Assembly: GCA_036504515.1 (NCBI GenBank)
Contig: DASXVA010000007.1
Location: forward strand, 434,001-498,000
Source of the DNA: AWTP1-18 sp036504515
Lineage (GTDB): Bacteria > Pseudomonadota > Gammaproteobacteria > Burkholderiales > Rhodocyclaceae
Direction of reading: 5' to 3'
DNA length: 64,000 bases
Part shown: piece by piece, positions 47,577 to 55,238 of the stretch
Layout of the letters: each line of letters starts with the position of its first letter
Position numbering within the stretch: position 1 is the first letter of the stretch
Notes under the pieces: model-generated
What the model saw: the letters and a program-made list of their open reading frames with translations, nothing else
Told to the model about the DNA's origin: nothing
The model's database searches: none
Program-made: the position numbers and the translations under genes

Positions 47577-48128
47577 TTAAAGAAGCCCAGTTCTGGCGGC
47601 AATAGTCTTGATTTCTTCGCCGCCTGGTTTAGTACATTCTTTGTTCCAGTTGGTCGCAAACGCCCCATTATCTCTTTCCCTTAATAGGAGTTTCCCTTTA
47701 GGGGTAAGTACTGCGGAGCTAGGGAGAATCGCACCGAAGCTGTTTTTTGCTCGGTATTCATAGCAAGCAAAGTCAGTGGGGGTTAGATAGAGAGATGTTA
47801 GCTCGAAGGTAGCTGGATCTTTCATGCCATTTTTAAGTTGCATAGCCCCTGCGATTCCCCATTGGATCAGGACTTCATGCTTTTTTCTGTCTGATTCTTC
47901 TTTGACTTTTTGTTGGGGACTTTTGGCAGCCTCAGCTTGCTCCCTGGCTTCCTTGACTCTGTTGCTGTCTATGGTGGCGCCAACTATGCCAATACCGAGC
48001 GCAATGAGAAACAGCTTAACAAGTAGGCTTACAGGTTTCTTAAAACTTACTTTTGCGCCGCAATGCGGGCAGCTCTTGGCCTCTGTACTAACTTGAGCGT
48101 TGCATTCTTTACAATTGATTAGAGCCAT
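47577..48128 (-). CDS. Zinc-ribbon membrane protein in the rex position
   Basis: A 183-aa protein. It has an N-terminal zinc ribbon (CKECNAQVSTEAKSCPHCGA), one membrane helix (VKLFLIALGIGIVGATI, residues 38-54), a charged coiled stretch and a C-terminal domain with two cysteines (FACYEYRAK, NKECTKPG). It sits between the CI-like repressor gene and PL, on the same strand as the repressor, like rexAB in lambda, so it may be expressed in the lysogen. A role in exclusion of other phages is possible; it is not demonstrated. Confidence 0.75.
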   Translation of the reverse strand: MALINCKECNAQVSTEAKSCPHCGAKVSFKKPVSLLVKLFLIALGIGIVGATIDSNRVKEAREQAEAAKSPQQKVKEESDRKKHEVLIQWGIAGAMQLKNGMKDPATFELTSLYLTPTDFACYEYRAKNSFGAILPSSAVLTPKGKLLLRERDNGAFATNWNKECTKPGGEEIKTIAARTGLL

Positions 48129-48222
48129 TAATCAAAATCCAATTTGATCTGAGTAGGGAAGTTGACGATAGCGGCTTTTATTGGCTCTGTATATATGCCT
48201 TTGGTATTAGGCCCGCCTGCGC

Positions 48223-48609
48223 TCATCCTGGCTTGGGCCCGTTTTTGCCGGAGAGCATTGAGGGGGTGTCGGCTGTCTCTATGATGATCTTTGCCTGGGT
48301 TAGCCACATTAGCCTCATATCTGGACTGGCTAAGCGGAATGCCTGAAGGACTATTGCCTCTTCTGGGCTAGGAAGTCCATAACTTGCTGTTGGTTCGCAA
48401 GCAGTCAGTGATGTTTGACCAGTTTCTAGCCATTCTGGAGATACTGATAGGGCTTTTGCTATCCCAAGCAGGTGTTTGGTATTGCGGCGAGCCCCCGATT
48501 CAAGCATTCCAATGACGGACTGGCGGCAGCCAGCTTTCTTGGCTAGCTCCGTTTGTGTTAGCCCTGCAGTCTCGCGGGCTGTAATGAGTCTTTCCTTAAA
48601 TTCCGTCAT
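48223..48609 (-). CDS. CI-like XRE repressor
   Basis: A 128-aa regulator with an XRE helix-turn-helix at residues 5-60 (GLTQTELAKKAGCRQSVIGM, LESGARRNTKHLLGIAKAL). The C-terminal 60 residues are not an S24/LexA peptidase domain, so RecA-driven self-cleavage is unlikely; induction must work another way. Its gene is divergent from the cro-like gene, and operator-like sites lie between them, including one overlapping its own start region. It should hold PL and PR off in the lysogen. Confidence 0.85.
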   Translation of the reverse strand: MTEFKERLITARETAGLTQTELAKKAGCRQSVIGMLESGARRNTKHLLGIAKALSVSPEWLETGQTSLTACEPTASYGLPSPEEAIVLQAFRLASPDMRLMWLTQAKIIIETADTPSMLSGKNGPKPG

Positions 48610-48615
48610 AACCTA

Positions 48616-48674
48616 ATTGTGATGATTTGGTCTATCACGATGGTGTTGACAGAAAAAAACACGAACGTGATAAT
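48616..48674 (+). promoter_or_regulatory. PR-like promoter with three operator-like sites
   Basis: Plus-strand promoter TTGACA (48646-48651), 17-base spacer, GATAAT (48669-48674). Operator-like sites sharing the ATCAC/GTGAT half-site are CACGAACGTGATAAT (48660-48674), TATCACGATGGTG (48633-48645) and ATTGTGATGAT (48616-48626). The first overlaps the -10 exactly as at PL. The arrangement mirrors the three-site OR of lambdoid phages. Confidence 0.82.
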
Positions 48675-48680
48675 GTGGGC

Positions 48681-48929
48681 ATGGATACCCATATCAAACT
48701 CGTGCAAGAACTTTTGGAAACTGGCTTGACCCAGCAAGCCCTTGGGGCTCGTCTCGGTAAATCTCAGGCTTGGGTCGGCTCTTTGCTGGCCAGAAAGTTT
48801 CAAGACATCAAGTGGGCCGACGGAGAGGCATTGCGAACGCTCCATGCAGAGCTTTGCCAGTCTCCGGTTGGAAAAATCATAAAGACTACCCGGCAGCAAC
48901 TCGGTCTTGCTGGTGATCGGAATGACTGA
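48681..48929 (+). CDS. Cro-like HTH regulator
   Basis: An 82-aa protein with a helix-turn-helix (LVQELLETGLTQQALGARLG, KSQAWVGSLLARKF). It is first in the rightward operon, as cro is. Its ATG at 48681 is only six bases past the -10 box and falls at the expected transcription start, so the mRNA would be leaderless. The longer frame from 48627 would start before the promoter and is rejected. It probably competes with the CI-like repressor at the shared operators. Confidence 0.8.
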   Translation: MDTHIKLVQELLETGLTQQALGARLGKSQAWVGSLLARKFQDIKWADGEALRTLHAELCQSPVGKIIKTTRQQLGLAGDRND

Positions 48930-49185
48930 GCCCGATAAGTCTTCCCTTGAGCTGGTGATCCGTGTCGATCTGAAAACCGGGAAGGTTTCCATCGATGGCC
49001 CTAAAGGGATGGATTCTGTCCATGGACTAATCGCAGCATTGACGTCATCAGGCGATAAGGGATCTGCGTCGGTGGTGTCGTTTACTCGCTGGTTGTTGGC
49101 AGGAAAAGGGAATGAACCTTCCAAACTCGTGGCGGCTTTTATGCGCGGTGCTGAACGAGCAATGAAGAGGGATCGGCGTCCATGA
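48922..49185 (+). CDS. Phage early protein, unknown
   Basis: Not recognised. An 87-aa product (MTEPDKSSLELVIRVDLKTG onward) with a predicted beta hairpin then helices and a basic end AMKRDRRP. It overlaps the cro-like stop by eight bases and so is part of the PR operon before the tandem terminators. Confidence 0.6.
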   Translation: MTEPDKSSLELVIRVDLKTGKVSIDGPKGMDSVHGLIAALTSSGDKGSASVVSFTRWLLAGKGNEPSKLVAAFMRGAERAMKRDRRP

Positions 49186-49271
49186 CGTGCGTGCTCAACG
49201 CTACATCCCATTTCTATCCGGTGTGTCCAGCCGGGTATCAAGTTTTCCATTTGCATCACCGTCTCCTCCAG

Positions 49272-49322
49272 CCCCTTCGTGGGGTTTTGCGCCGGGCAGC
49301 AGTTGGGCCCTGGCGTTTTTTT
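49272..49322 (+). terminator. Tandem intrinsic terminators (tR1-like)
   Basis: First hairpin GCCCC-TTCGT-GGGGT then TTTT near 49271-49287. The second, stronger one is CGCCGGGC-AGCAGTTGG-GCCC-T-GGCG then TTTTTTT (49290-49322). They lie between the cro segment and the CII-like gene, where lambda has tR1. Passage would need antitermination or readthrough. No gene is credible in 49186-49375. Confidence 0.8.
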
Positions 49323-49375
49323 ATTGTGGGGCGAGGGGTGTCAATAAAAAACGGTAACCGAGAGGAGCCTTAACC

Positions 49376-49885
49376 GTGGTTAAGCGATATAGCGAAATTG
49401 GCGTCCATGACGCGCTTTACATTGCCGCGAGGGATTACCCGGGTGGTATTGAGGCACTGGCCCTGCGTATGGGCATTTCCCCCAATGTACTGCGGAACAA
49501 GTTGCGGCCTGACATTGAGACGCACCACACGACGCTGGAAAACTTTGCAGAGATCGTTGAGTTTCTGGATGCGACCAAGCCGGATGCGGGTGATCTGGCC
49601 GTTGATGCCTTGATGTGGCGGTTGAACCGAGTATCGGTTCGCTTGCCCCATGGTGATGACGTTGATAGTGACAAGTTGCTGAGCCTGGTGGCTGAACTAT
49701 TTTCCCATGATGGTCAGCTTGCTGAGCAGATACGAAAGGCGCTCGATAAGGACAACTTTGTTGATGATAAAGAGCTGGCCAGGATTGAAAAGGCAGTTCA
49801 GGAGTCATCTGAAACTTTGATGACGGTGCGGAATGAGGCTCGGCAAAAGCATGCCGCCGACAAGGCCAAGGCGGGCAAGCGCTGA
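49376..49885 (+). CDS. CII-type phage regulatory protein (CP76 family)
   Basis: A 169-aa protein of the phage regulatory CII/CP76 family. The N-terminal motif DALYIAARDYPGGIEALALR, MGISPNVLRNKLRPD and THHTTLENFAEIVEF match the family well; the C-terminus is a charged helix (KAVQESSETL, ARQKHAADKAKAGKR). It probably influences the lysis-lysogeny decision. The start is GTG behind AGAGGAG. It ends three bases before the replication protein gene. Confidence 0.85.
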   Translation: MVKRYSEIGVHDALYIAARDYPGGIEALALRMGISPNVLRNKLRPDIETHHTTLENFAEIVEFLDATKPDAGDLAVDALMWRLNRVSVRLPHGDDVDSDKLLSLVAELFSHDGQLAEQIRKALDKDNFVDDKELARIEKAVQESSETLMTVRNEARQKHAADKAKAGKR

Positions 49886-49888
49886 TTC

Positions 49889-52462
49889 ATGACTGATAGC
49901 AAAAAGGTAGCTATACCCGGAGGGGGAGTGGATCACCCACGGGTTGATACTGATGCGCTTCTGGAAGACGTTGATATCGTCAAGGTCATCGACGGCTATG
50001 TGGCGCTTGAGAAATCCGGCGCTGAGTTTCAGGCCTGCTGCCCCTTCCATACAGAAAGTACGCCATCGTTCAAGGTGAGCCCATCAAAGCAGATTTATAA
50101 CTGCTTTGGCTGCGGTGCTAATGGAAATGCCATCAATTTCCTGATGAATTACAGGGGTGTTGGTTTTCTTGATGCCTGCCGCGAGCTGGGTGCGGATATT
50201 CCTGAATCAGGCAGGGCCACTGGGGTAATCAAGCCGCCCGCTGCCGTGAGGCGGGAGTCGGTAAAGGCCAAGAAAGATGAGCCAGTCTGGCTTCCTATCC
50301 TGCCTATTCCAGATGTTGCGCCTGAGCCACCAAAGGCACACATGTTCCGTGGCACCCCTGAGCGTACCTGGTGCTATCGCGATGGCGAGGGCAGGGCGCT
50401 TGGGTATGTGTATCGGTTCAAGACGAGTGACGGCGGCAAGGAAACACTGCCGTTGTCTTGGTGCCATCTTGAGGGTGATGAGTCGAAGCGGGATTGGAAG
50501 TGGATTTCCTTTCCCCAGCCGCGCCCTCTGTACGGTCTGGACCGGTTGGCAGCAAAGCCTGATACGGTAGTACTGGTTGTTGAGGGCGAGAAGTGCGCCG
50601 ATGCCGGTGATGTTGAGCGCCCTGACCTGGCCGTAGTTTCGTGGCCGGGTGGTGGCAAGGCGGTTGATAAGGTTGATTGGTCCCCCTTGGCTGGCCGGAC
50701 GGTGATCACTTGGGCAGATTGCGATGGCAAGCGGGTTCCGCTGAATGCTGAGGAAACCGAGGCCATCATTGATGACGGCCGTCTGGCTGGCATGCCCAAG
50801 GGTAATGAGAAGTCGGCCCTGGTCAAAGAATTGAAGAAGCTAAAGCAAGATGCTTTGGTTGCTGCACAAGCTGAGAAACCCTTACTGCCAGAGGCTGATC
50901 AGCCAGGCGTAAAGACGATGGCCAAGGTGCATGGGCACCTGCATAAGATTGGCTGCACGGTCTGGAACATCCGCATTCCTCTGCCTCTTGAAAAGCCGGA
51001 CGGGTGGGATATTGCGGACGCAGTCGAGGAAGGGCTCACGGGCGATTCCTTGGTCACCTTCATGCGCGAGCGTGCGGTCAAGGTTGCTCCTCCTGCAGCT
51101 GTAGATGCGATCCCGCCAGAACAGTTGGAAGCGGTTTATACCCCAACAGATGCTAGCGCGGGCCCAGTGTATGACGTTGAGGCAGATCAGAACGCTTGGC
51201 GCCAGGTGCTGCTTTACCGGGATGGGTTGCTGGTTGATTGCCGGGAAAACGTTTACCTATTTCTGAAGCATCACCCTCGCTTGAAAGGCGTGGTCTGGGC
51301 CGATGAGTTCGCCCGCAAGATCGTGGTGCGCAAGCCCGCGCCATGGGAAAGGCCTGGAGCCTTTGAGGAGGGCCGGGAGTGGGAGCCTGATGACGACTTC
51401 CGCTTGGGCCTTTGGTTGGCCCAGTGCGAGCGATTGTTGGTGCGCAACGAAAAGAACATCGCCCGAGGCGTGGCGCTATGCGCTTCAGACAATCGATTCC
51501 ATCCGGTACGTGATTACCTCGGGGCATTGACGTGGGACGGAATTACCAGAACGCGCAGCTGGCTAACGGATTACATGGGCGTCAAAGAGTCGGAATACAC
51601 GGCTCTGGTAGGACATTTCTTCTTGATCGGTATGGTGGCGCGGATTTATCACCCAGGCTGCCAGATGCGGTTTATGCCGATCTTTGAGGGTAAGCAGTTT
51701 CGAGGAAAGTCGTCGGCTTTACGCATCCTGGGTGGCCAGTGGTATGGCGACACGGTACTCGATCTCAATAACAAGGATTGCTACCAGTTGATCCAGGGTA
51801 AGTGGCTGTATGAGATCGGTGAGCTGGATGCTTTCAATCGAGCTGAGGCAACGCGGATCAAAGCGTTCGTTTCAAGCCAGACAGACCGGTTCCGGGCGCC
51901 CTATGACACGGTTCCTCGTGACTGGAAGCGTCAGGGCGTGTTTGGTGGCAGTACCAACCAGGATGAATATTTCAAGGACACCACAGGGAATACCCGCTTC
52001 TGGCCGCTGAAAACAGAAGAAATCGAGGCAATCAATCTTGAGGGTTTGGCGGAGTACCGCGATCAGCTCTTCGCTGAGGCGGTTCATCTATTCCAGGCCG
52101 GTGAGCGGTGGCATCCAACATCTGATGAGCAGAAACGCCTGTTTGATCCTGAGCAGGCGGATCGTGAGATTGGCGACCCCTGGCAGCCGCGTATTACGCG
52201 ATGGTTGAGAAGCTCGACTGCACTCAGGGTGACCACTGAAGACATTCTGGTGGATTGCCTGAAGATCGAAATCGGGAAGGCGGACCGGGGCAAACAAATG
52301 AGTACGGCGATTGGTATCGCCATGAAACGCATCGGCTGGGCAAAGAGACGAGAGCCCGATGGTGACCGCCTCTACTACTACGAAAGACCGGCTGATTGGG
52401 TAGCGGTATCTCCATCAGTAAGTAGCACTCCTGCTGTGGAAGAGGAGGGTGTTTATGGTTAG
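49889..52462 (+). CDS. Primase-helicase (CHC2-Toprim-VirE) replication protein
   Basis: An 857-aa replication protein. A CHC2 zinc finger at the N-terminus (CPFH at 51-54, CFGC at 72-75) is followed by a Toprim-like domain near 225-290 (VLVVEGEKCADA, DWSPLAGRTVITWADCDG). A VirE-type helicase/ATPase domain near 500-780 has Walker A EGKQFRGKSSAL near residue 600 and the sensor-like STNQDEYFKDTTGNTRFWPL. It should prime and unwind phage DNA on its own. It is coupled to the CII-like gene and is followed directly by the iteron array. Confidence 0.9.
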   Translation: MTDSKKVAIPGGGVDHPRVDTDALLEDVDIVKVIDGYVALEKSGAEFQACCPFHTESTPSFKVSPSKQIYNCFGCGANGNAINFLMNYRGVGFLDACRELGADIPESGRATGVIKPPAAVRRESVKAKKDEPVWLPILPIPDVAPEPPKAHMFRGTPERTWCYRDGEGRALGYVYRFKTSDGGKETLPLSWCHLEGDESKRDWKWISFPQPRPLYGLDRLAAKPDTVVLVVEGEKCADAGDVERPDLAVVSWPGGGKAVDKVDWSPLAGRTVITWADCDGKRVPLNAEETEAIIDDGRLAGMPKGNEKSALVKELKKLKQDALVAAQAEKPLLPEADQPGVKTMAKVHGHLHKIGCTVWNIRIPLPLEKPDGWDIADAVEEGLTGDSLVTFMRERAVKVAPPAAVDAIPPEQLEAVYTPTDASAGPVYDVEADQNAWRQVLLYRDGLLVDCRENVYLFLKHHPRLKGVVWADEFARKIVVRKPAPWERPGAFEEGREWEPDDDFRLGLWLAQCERLLVRNEKNIARGVALCASDNRFHPVRDYLGALTWDGITRTRSWLTDYMGVKESEYTALVGHFFLIGMVARIYHPGCQMRFMPIFEGKQFRGKSSALRILGGQWYGDTVLDLNNKDCYQLIQGKWLYEIGELDAFNRAEATRIKAFVSSQTDRFRAPYDTVPRDWKRQGVFGGSTNQDEYFKDTTGNTRFWPLKTEEIEAINLEGLAEYRDQLFAEAVHLFQAGERWHPTSDEQKRLFDPEQADREIGDPWQPRITRWLRSSTALRVTTEDILVDCLKIEIGKADRGKQMSTAIGIAMKRIGWAKRREPDGDRLYYYERPADWVAVSPSVSSTPAVEEEGVYG

Positions 52463-52486
52463 TTTTGACCAGGGATCGGTGATCCC

Positions 52487-52748
52487 GTCCAACCTCAAGG
52501 TTAGACGGCCCGGAAAAGGTCGGACAGCCAAGACCCGCATGGATAGGGCATCCGTCCGACCTCCTAACCTCGTCCGACCTCAACCGCCCGCATGCGTGGG
52601 CGTAGGTGCGCGCACGCACGTATACGCGCGCGTGAGTGTTTTTATTTTTAGGTTAGACAAGGTTAGGAGGTTAGACAGAGCTAGTCATATCAAGGCTTCT
52701 GCTCGTCCAACCTTTCCGCCCAACCTTGATTTTGATAGGAGGTCAGAC
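52487..52748. repeat. Iteron array, probable phage replication origin
   Basis: Nine copies of AGGTYRGAC, in both orientations, start at 52487, 52498, 52517, 52554, 52572, 52650, 52668, 52705 and 52740 (with Y = C/T, R = A/G; further partial copies occur). A 29-base alternating purine-pyrimidine tract (52606-52634) and an AT-rich run TTTTTATTTTTA (52639-52650) interrupt them. The array fills the 287-base gap after the replication protein and is otherwise gene-free; the short frame at 52455-52757 is probably spurious. Confidence 0.78.
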
Positions 52749-52749
52749 G

Positions 52750-52995
52750 GTGATTGATCGAAAACGATTGAGCAAAGCCTTTGGGCTGGCAGCTTTCTGG
52801 CATGAGTGGTCAGCCGATGAGCGGCGTGATGTTGATGCTGCGATCCGGGCGGCTATTGCTGCTGATGATGAAGAGGTGCTCAAGCTCTGGTTTGATTGGC
52901 TTGTTGATCTTTCTAGCCTTGATGTGGCTGCCGCTCGTTGCCGCATTGCCGATGGAAAAGACCAGGCAGTAGCTGACAGGATGAATGCGCCATGA
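52750..52995 (+). CDS. Small phage protein, unknown
   Basis: An 81-aa helical acidic protein (RLSKAFGLAAFWHEWSADER, DVDAAIRAAIAADDEEVLKL). The GTG at 52750 has a perfect AGGAGGT site that is also part of the last iteron. It overlaps the next gene by ATGA. No family is recognised. Confidence 0.6.
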   Translation: MIDRKRLSKAFGLAAFWHEWSADERRDVDAAIRAAIAADDEEVLKLWFDWLVDLSSLDVAAARCRIADGKDQAVADRMNAP

Positions 52996-53180
52996 CAATG
53001 CCCCCGTTCAAGTGGATGCAAGGCGACCCTGCCAATTGCCTTGATCGTCTCCGTGAGCTGAGAAAGCGCATGGAGGCAGAGGAAAAAAGATTGAAGGAAG
53101 TGGAGTTGCGGAACAAGCGCCGCCGTATCCGCAAGCTGGTGAAGCAGGCCAAGGCACGGCAAATGAAAGGGCAGAAATGA
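52992..53180 (+). CDS. Small basic coiled-coil phage protein
   Basis: A 62-aa, strongly basic helical protein (LRELRKRMEAEEKRLKEVEL, RNKRRRIRKLVKQAKARQMK). It overlaps both neighbours by four bases (ATGA). It could bind nucleic acid; no family is recognised. Confidence 0.58.
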   Translation: MTMPPFKWMQGDPANCLDRLRELRKRMEAEEKRLKEVELRNKRRRIRKLVKQAKARQMKGQK

Positions 53181-53665
53181 CTGAACAGGACTTCAGGGAT
53201 ATTGAAGCCAGACTTGAAAACTGGAGGCGTGGCGTTGCCTATTTGAAAGGGGGTGCCGCTAGCTGTGGTAGTGCTGAGAAGTTCTATCGTTGCCCCAGTG
53301 ATCGCTTTAAGGTAGTTTCCGGCGTTATGGTCGATATGGGTGATGCTTGGGTTATTGAGCAAGCCTGGCGCACGATTATGCAGCCTTGGGCAAAGTGGAT
53401 GATCAAGTGGCATTACATCTTCAAAGCTGCCCCTCACGCTGTAATGCGACAACTGCAACGCCGTGCTCATCACGGTATCCGCAGGGATCGTTACGACCAT
53501 GAGCTACGGGTTGCAGTTGGGCTGCTGAAAATAAATGTTGACACGCGAATTTCACGCTCCTATATTTCGCGGCAACAATTTGAATCCACCGAGTCTGGTG
53601 TGTCGAGCAGCCAAATGGCTGCTTTGTCGCGTCAAGAGGAAATGAAACCCGCAGCCGCAAGGTGA
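53177..53665 (+). CDS. Antiterminator Q-like protein
   Basis: A 162-aa protein. The segments DFRDIEARLENWRRGVA, DMGDAWVIEQAWRTIMQPW and a helical end (YDHELRVAVGLLKINV) resemble phage Q/DUF1133-type late antiterminators. Position supports this: it is the last gene before the HNH and terminase genes and is followed by a terminator overlapping its stop. The match is by eye and moderate; another late regulator is possible. Confidence 0.5.
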   Translation: MTEQDFRDIEARLENWRRGVAYLKGGAASCGSAEKFYRCPSDRFKVVSGVMVDMGDAWVIEQAWRTIMQPWAKWMIKWHYIFKAAPHAVMRQLQRRAHHGIRRDRYDHELRVAVGLLKINVDTRISRSYISRQQFESTESGVSSSQMAALSRQEEMKPAAAR

Positions 53666-53677
53666 GCGGGTTTTTTG
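53646..53677 (+). terminator. Terminator overlapping the Q-like gene end
   Basis: AAACCCGC-N13-GCGGGTTTTTT; the stop codon of the Q-like gene lies in the loop region. It separates the early-right operon from the late genes and could be the target of antitermination, like tR'. Confidence 0.82.
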
Positions 53678-53683
53678 TTGTCC

Positions 53684-54058
53684 ATGCCAAGCGCACCTGC
53701 CAAGCCCTGCCGACATAGTGGTTGCCACCAGTTAGTCCGTGATGGTTCTGGATACTGTCAGGCGCATCAGTCGGATCGCAAGATCGGCAAGTTCGCCGAT
53801 GACCGACGCGGCAGCCGGCAGGCCCGTGGCTACGGCAAGGGGTGGGACGAGAAGCGGAAGCGGACTGCTGAGCGTGCGAATGGACTTTGTGAGGAATGTA
53901 CGCGGCAAGGACTGCTGACCGTTGGTTGTATCTGTGACCATATCACCCCGAAGTTCGAGGGCGGGTCTGATGATGATGACAACCTTCAGTGGCTTTGCAA
54001 AATCTGCCACGACAGAAAGACAGCAGCAGAAGCCCAGCGTGGCCGGGCTAGGGGGTAG
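53684..54058 (+). CDS. HNH endonuclease
   Basis: A 124-aa HNH nuclease. Zinc pairs CEEC and CKIC bracket the core ICDHITPKFEGGSDDDDNLQ and LCKICHDRKTA. An additional N-terminal zinc-binding segment (CRHSGCHQLVRDGSGYCQAH) precedes a basic linker. In HK97-like phages an HNH protein beside the terminase is required for cos cleavage and packaging. The ATG at 53684 starts the conserved N-terminus. Confidence 0.9.
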   Translation: MPSAPAKPCRHSGCHQLVRDGSGYCQAHQSDRKIGKFADDRRGSRQARGYGKGWDEKRKRTAERANGLCEECTRQGLLTVGCICDHITPKFEGGSDDDDNLQWLCKICHDRKTAAEAQRGRARG

Positions 54059-54195
54059 GGGGGTTAAATCCCTACAACCTGACCGCTCGGGACCGGGTGG
54101 GAAGTCAAATTTTTACGTGCGGGAGTTTTAGGGAGGGGGGGTACCCCTCTGCAGACGTCTCCACTGGATTAAATTATTTACAAAAGGATATGGTA

Positions 54196-54606
54196 ATGGA
54201 CCATTTTGGAATTGGAAATGCCATGAAAGGCCTGGCGCTGACTTACTTTCAGTCATCCCGCCGAACTGGACGTACCGCCTCTTTGGTTGAAAGTGTCAAA
54301 GACGGCGACCGCGTCGTTTTTGCAGATAGTAAAGAAGCTGAGCGTGTGCGTCGGTTGTGTCTTGAGCGCGGAGTGACGGTTGAGTGCATCGTAATTGATC
54401 CCAAGGAATCTGAGCGTGTGTTTGAGCGGGGTACGTCCAATGGGCGAACGATCTTCGACCATTCATGGGTTGAGCAGAGGTATCTGCAATCGCTTGAACG
54501 AATCCAGATGGAGATTGATCACCTGGATCGCCAGGCATCCGGTTATGGTGAGTCTCACCGAGAAACCAAGCGCCATGCTGAAGAACAGGCAGCGTGGCTT
54601 AGCTGA
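54196..54606 (+). CDS. Phage protein, unknown
   Basis: Not recognised. A 136-aa protein with a helix (FGIGNAMKGLALTYFQSSRR), an alternating strand/helix region (DGDRVVFADSKEAERVRRLC, VTVECIVIDPKE) and a charged helical C-terminus. The ATG at 54196 is preferred because AAGGA lies seven bases ahead; the ATG at 54190 would be too close. The 137 bases before it show no gene. It sits between HNH and the terminase genes. Confidence 0.62.
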   Translation: MDHFGIGNAMKGLALTYFQSSRRTGRTASLVESVKDGDRVVFADSKEAERVRRLCLERGVTVECIVIDPKESERVFERGTSNGRTIFDHSWVEQRYLQSLERIQMEIDHLDRQASGYGESHRETKRHAEEQAAWLS

Positions 54607-54651
54607 CGCCTGAGAATATTTAGATATCCCCGGTCTGGGGAAAACAAAAAC

Positions 54652-54680
54652 AAACCGCCTTCTGGGCGGTTTTTCTTTTT
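54652..54680 (+). terminator. Intrinsic terminator before terminase genes
   Basis: AAACCGCC-TTCT-GGGCGGTTT followed by TTCTTTTT, 46 bases after the previous stop and just before the small terminase start. It would require antitermination for late transcription from upstream. Confidence 0.85.
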
Positions 54681-54692
54681 CTGGAGTCGCAC

Positions 54693-55238
54693 ATGGGATC
54701 ACGAGGACCGCAGCCGCAGTCGGCTACCGTGCATCTGTTGCGCGGAAACCCCAGCAAAAAGCCTCTGCAAGATTTGCTCGATGAGTTCAAGCCTGAAGTC
54801 GAAATTCCAGATGCTCCTAGCTGGCTCTGGGCAGAGGCGAAAAAGGAATGGAAGCGAATTTCACCAGAGCTGGAAAAGTACGGTCTGATCTCGAAGCTGG
54901 ATCGTTCCGCCCTGGTGCTGTACTGCCAGGCCTGGGCCGAGTACGTGTGGCACAAGCAGATGCTGACCCGGGCCAAGAACGAAGCCGCCCGGAAGCGCAA
55001 GGAAGCCGAGGATCGCGGCGAGACCTACACCGGTGGTGATGGCGTCATGGTGCCCACGCCTAACGGCGGGTTCACCTATTCGCACCACTGGGTTGGATCA
55101 CGTCACGCCTCCCGTGAAGTCAAGATGTACCTGGATATGTTTGGGCTGCACCCTGCAGCCCGTTCCCGCGTTACCACCTCAGACAATCGCCAGCAGGGCC
55201 TCTTTGAAGAGGCAGGCGACGACAAGTGGGATTACTGA
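54693..55238 (+). CDS. Terminase small subunit (P27 family)
   Basis: A 181-aa P27-type small terminase that binds the packaging site. Signature features are MGSRGPQPQSATVHLLRGNP, APSWLWAEAKKEWKRISPEL and the C-terminal YLDMFGLHPAARSRVTT. Its TGA overlaps the large subunit start by one base (TGATG). Confidence 0.92.
   Translation: MGSRGPQPQSATVHLLRGNPSKKPLQDLLDEFKPEVEIPDAPSWLWAEAKKEWKRISPELEKYGLISKLDRSALVLYCQAWAEYVWHKQMLTRAKNEAARKRKEAEDRGETYTGGDGVMVPTPNGGFTYSHHWVGSRHASREVKMYLDMFGLHPAARSRVTTSDNRQQGLFEEAGDDKWDY

Noticed and set aside
49182..49373. 63-codon plus-strand frame after the PR operon's second gene
   Set aside because: It starts with an ATGA overlap but runs through two intrinsic terminator hairpins, and the product has no plausible fold.
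52455..52757. 101-codon frame overlapping the end of the primase gene
   Set aside because: It is translated from the iteron array; the repeats explain its Arg/Pro/Val-rich composition.
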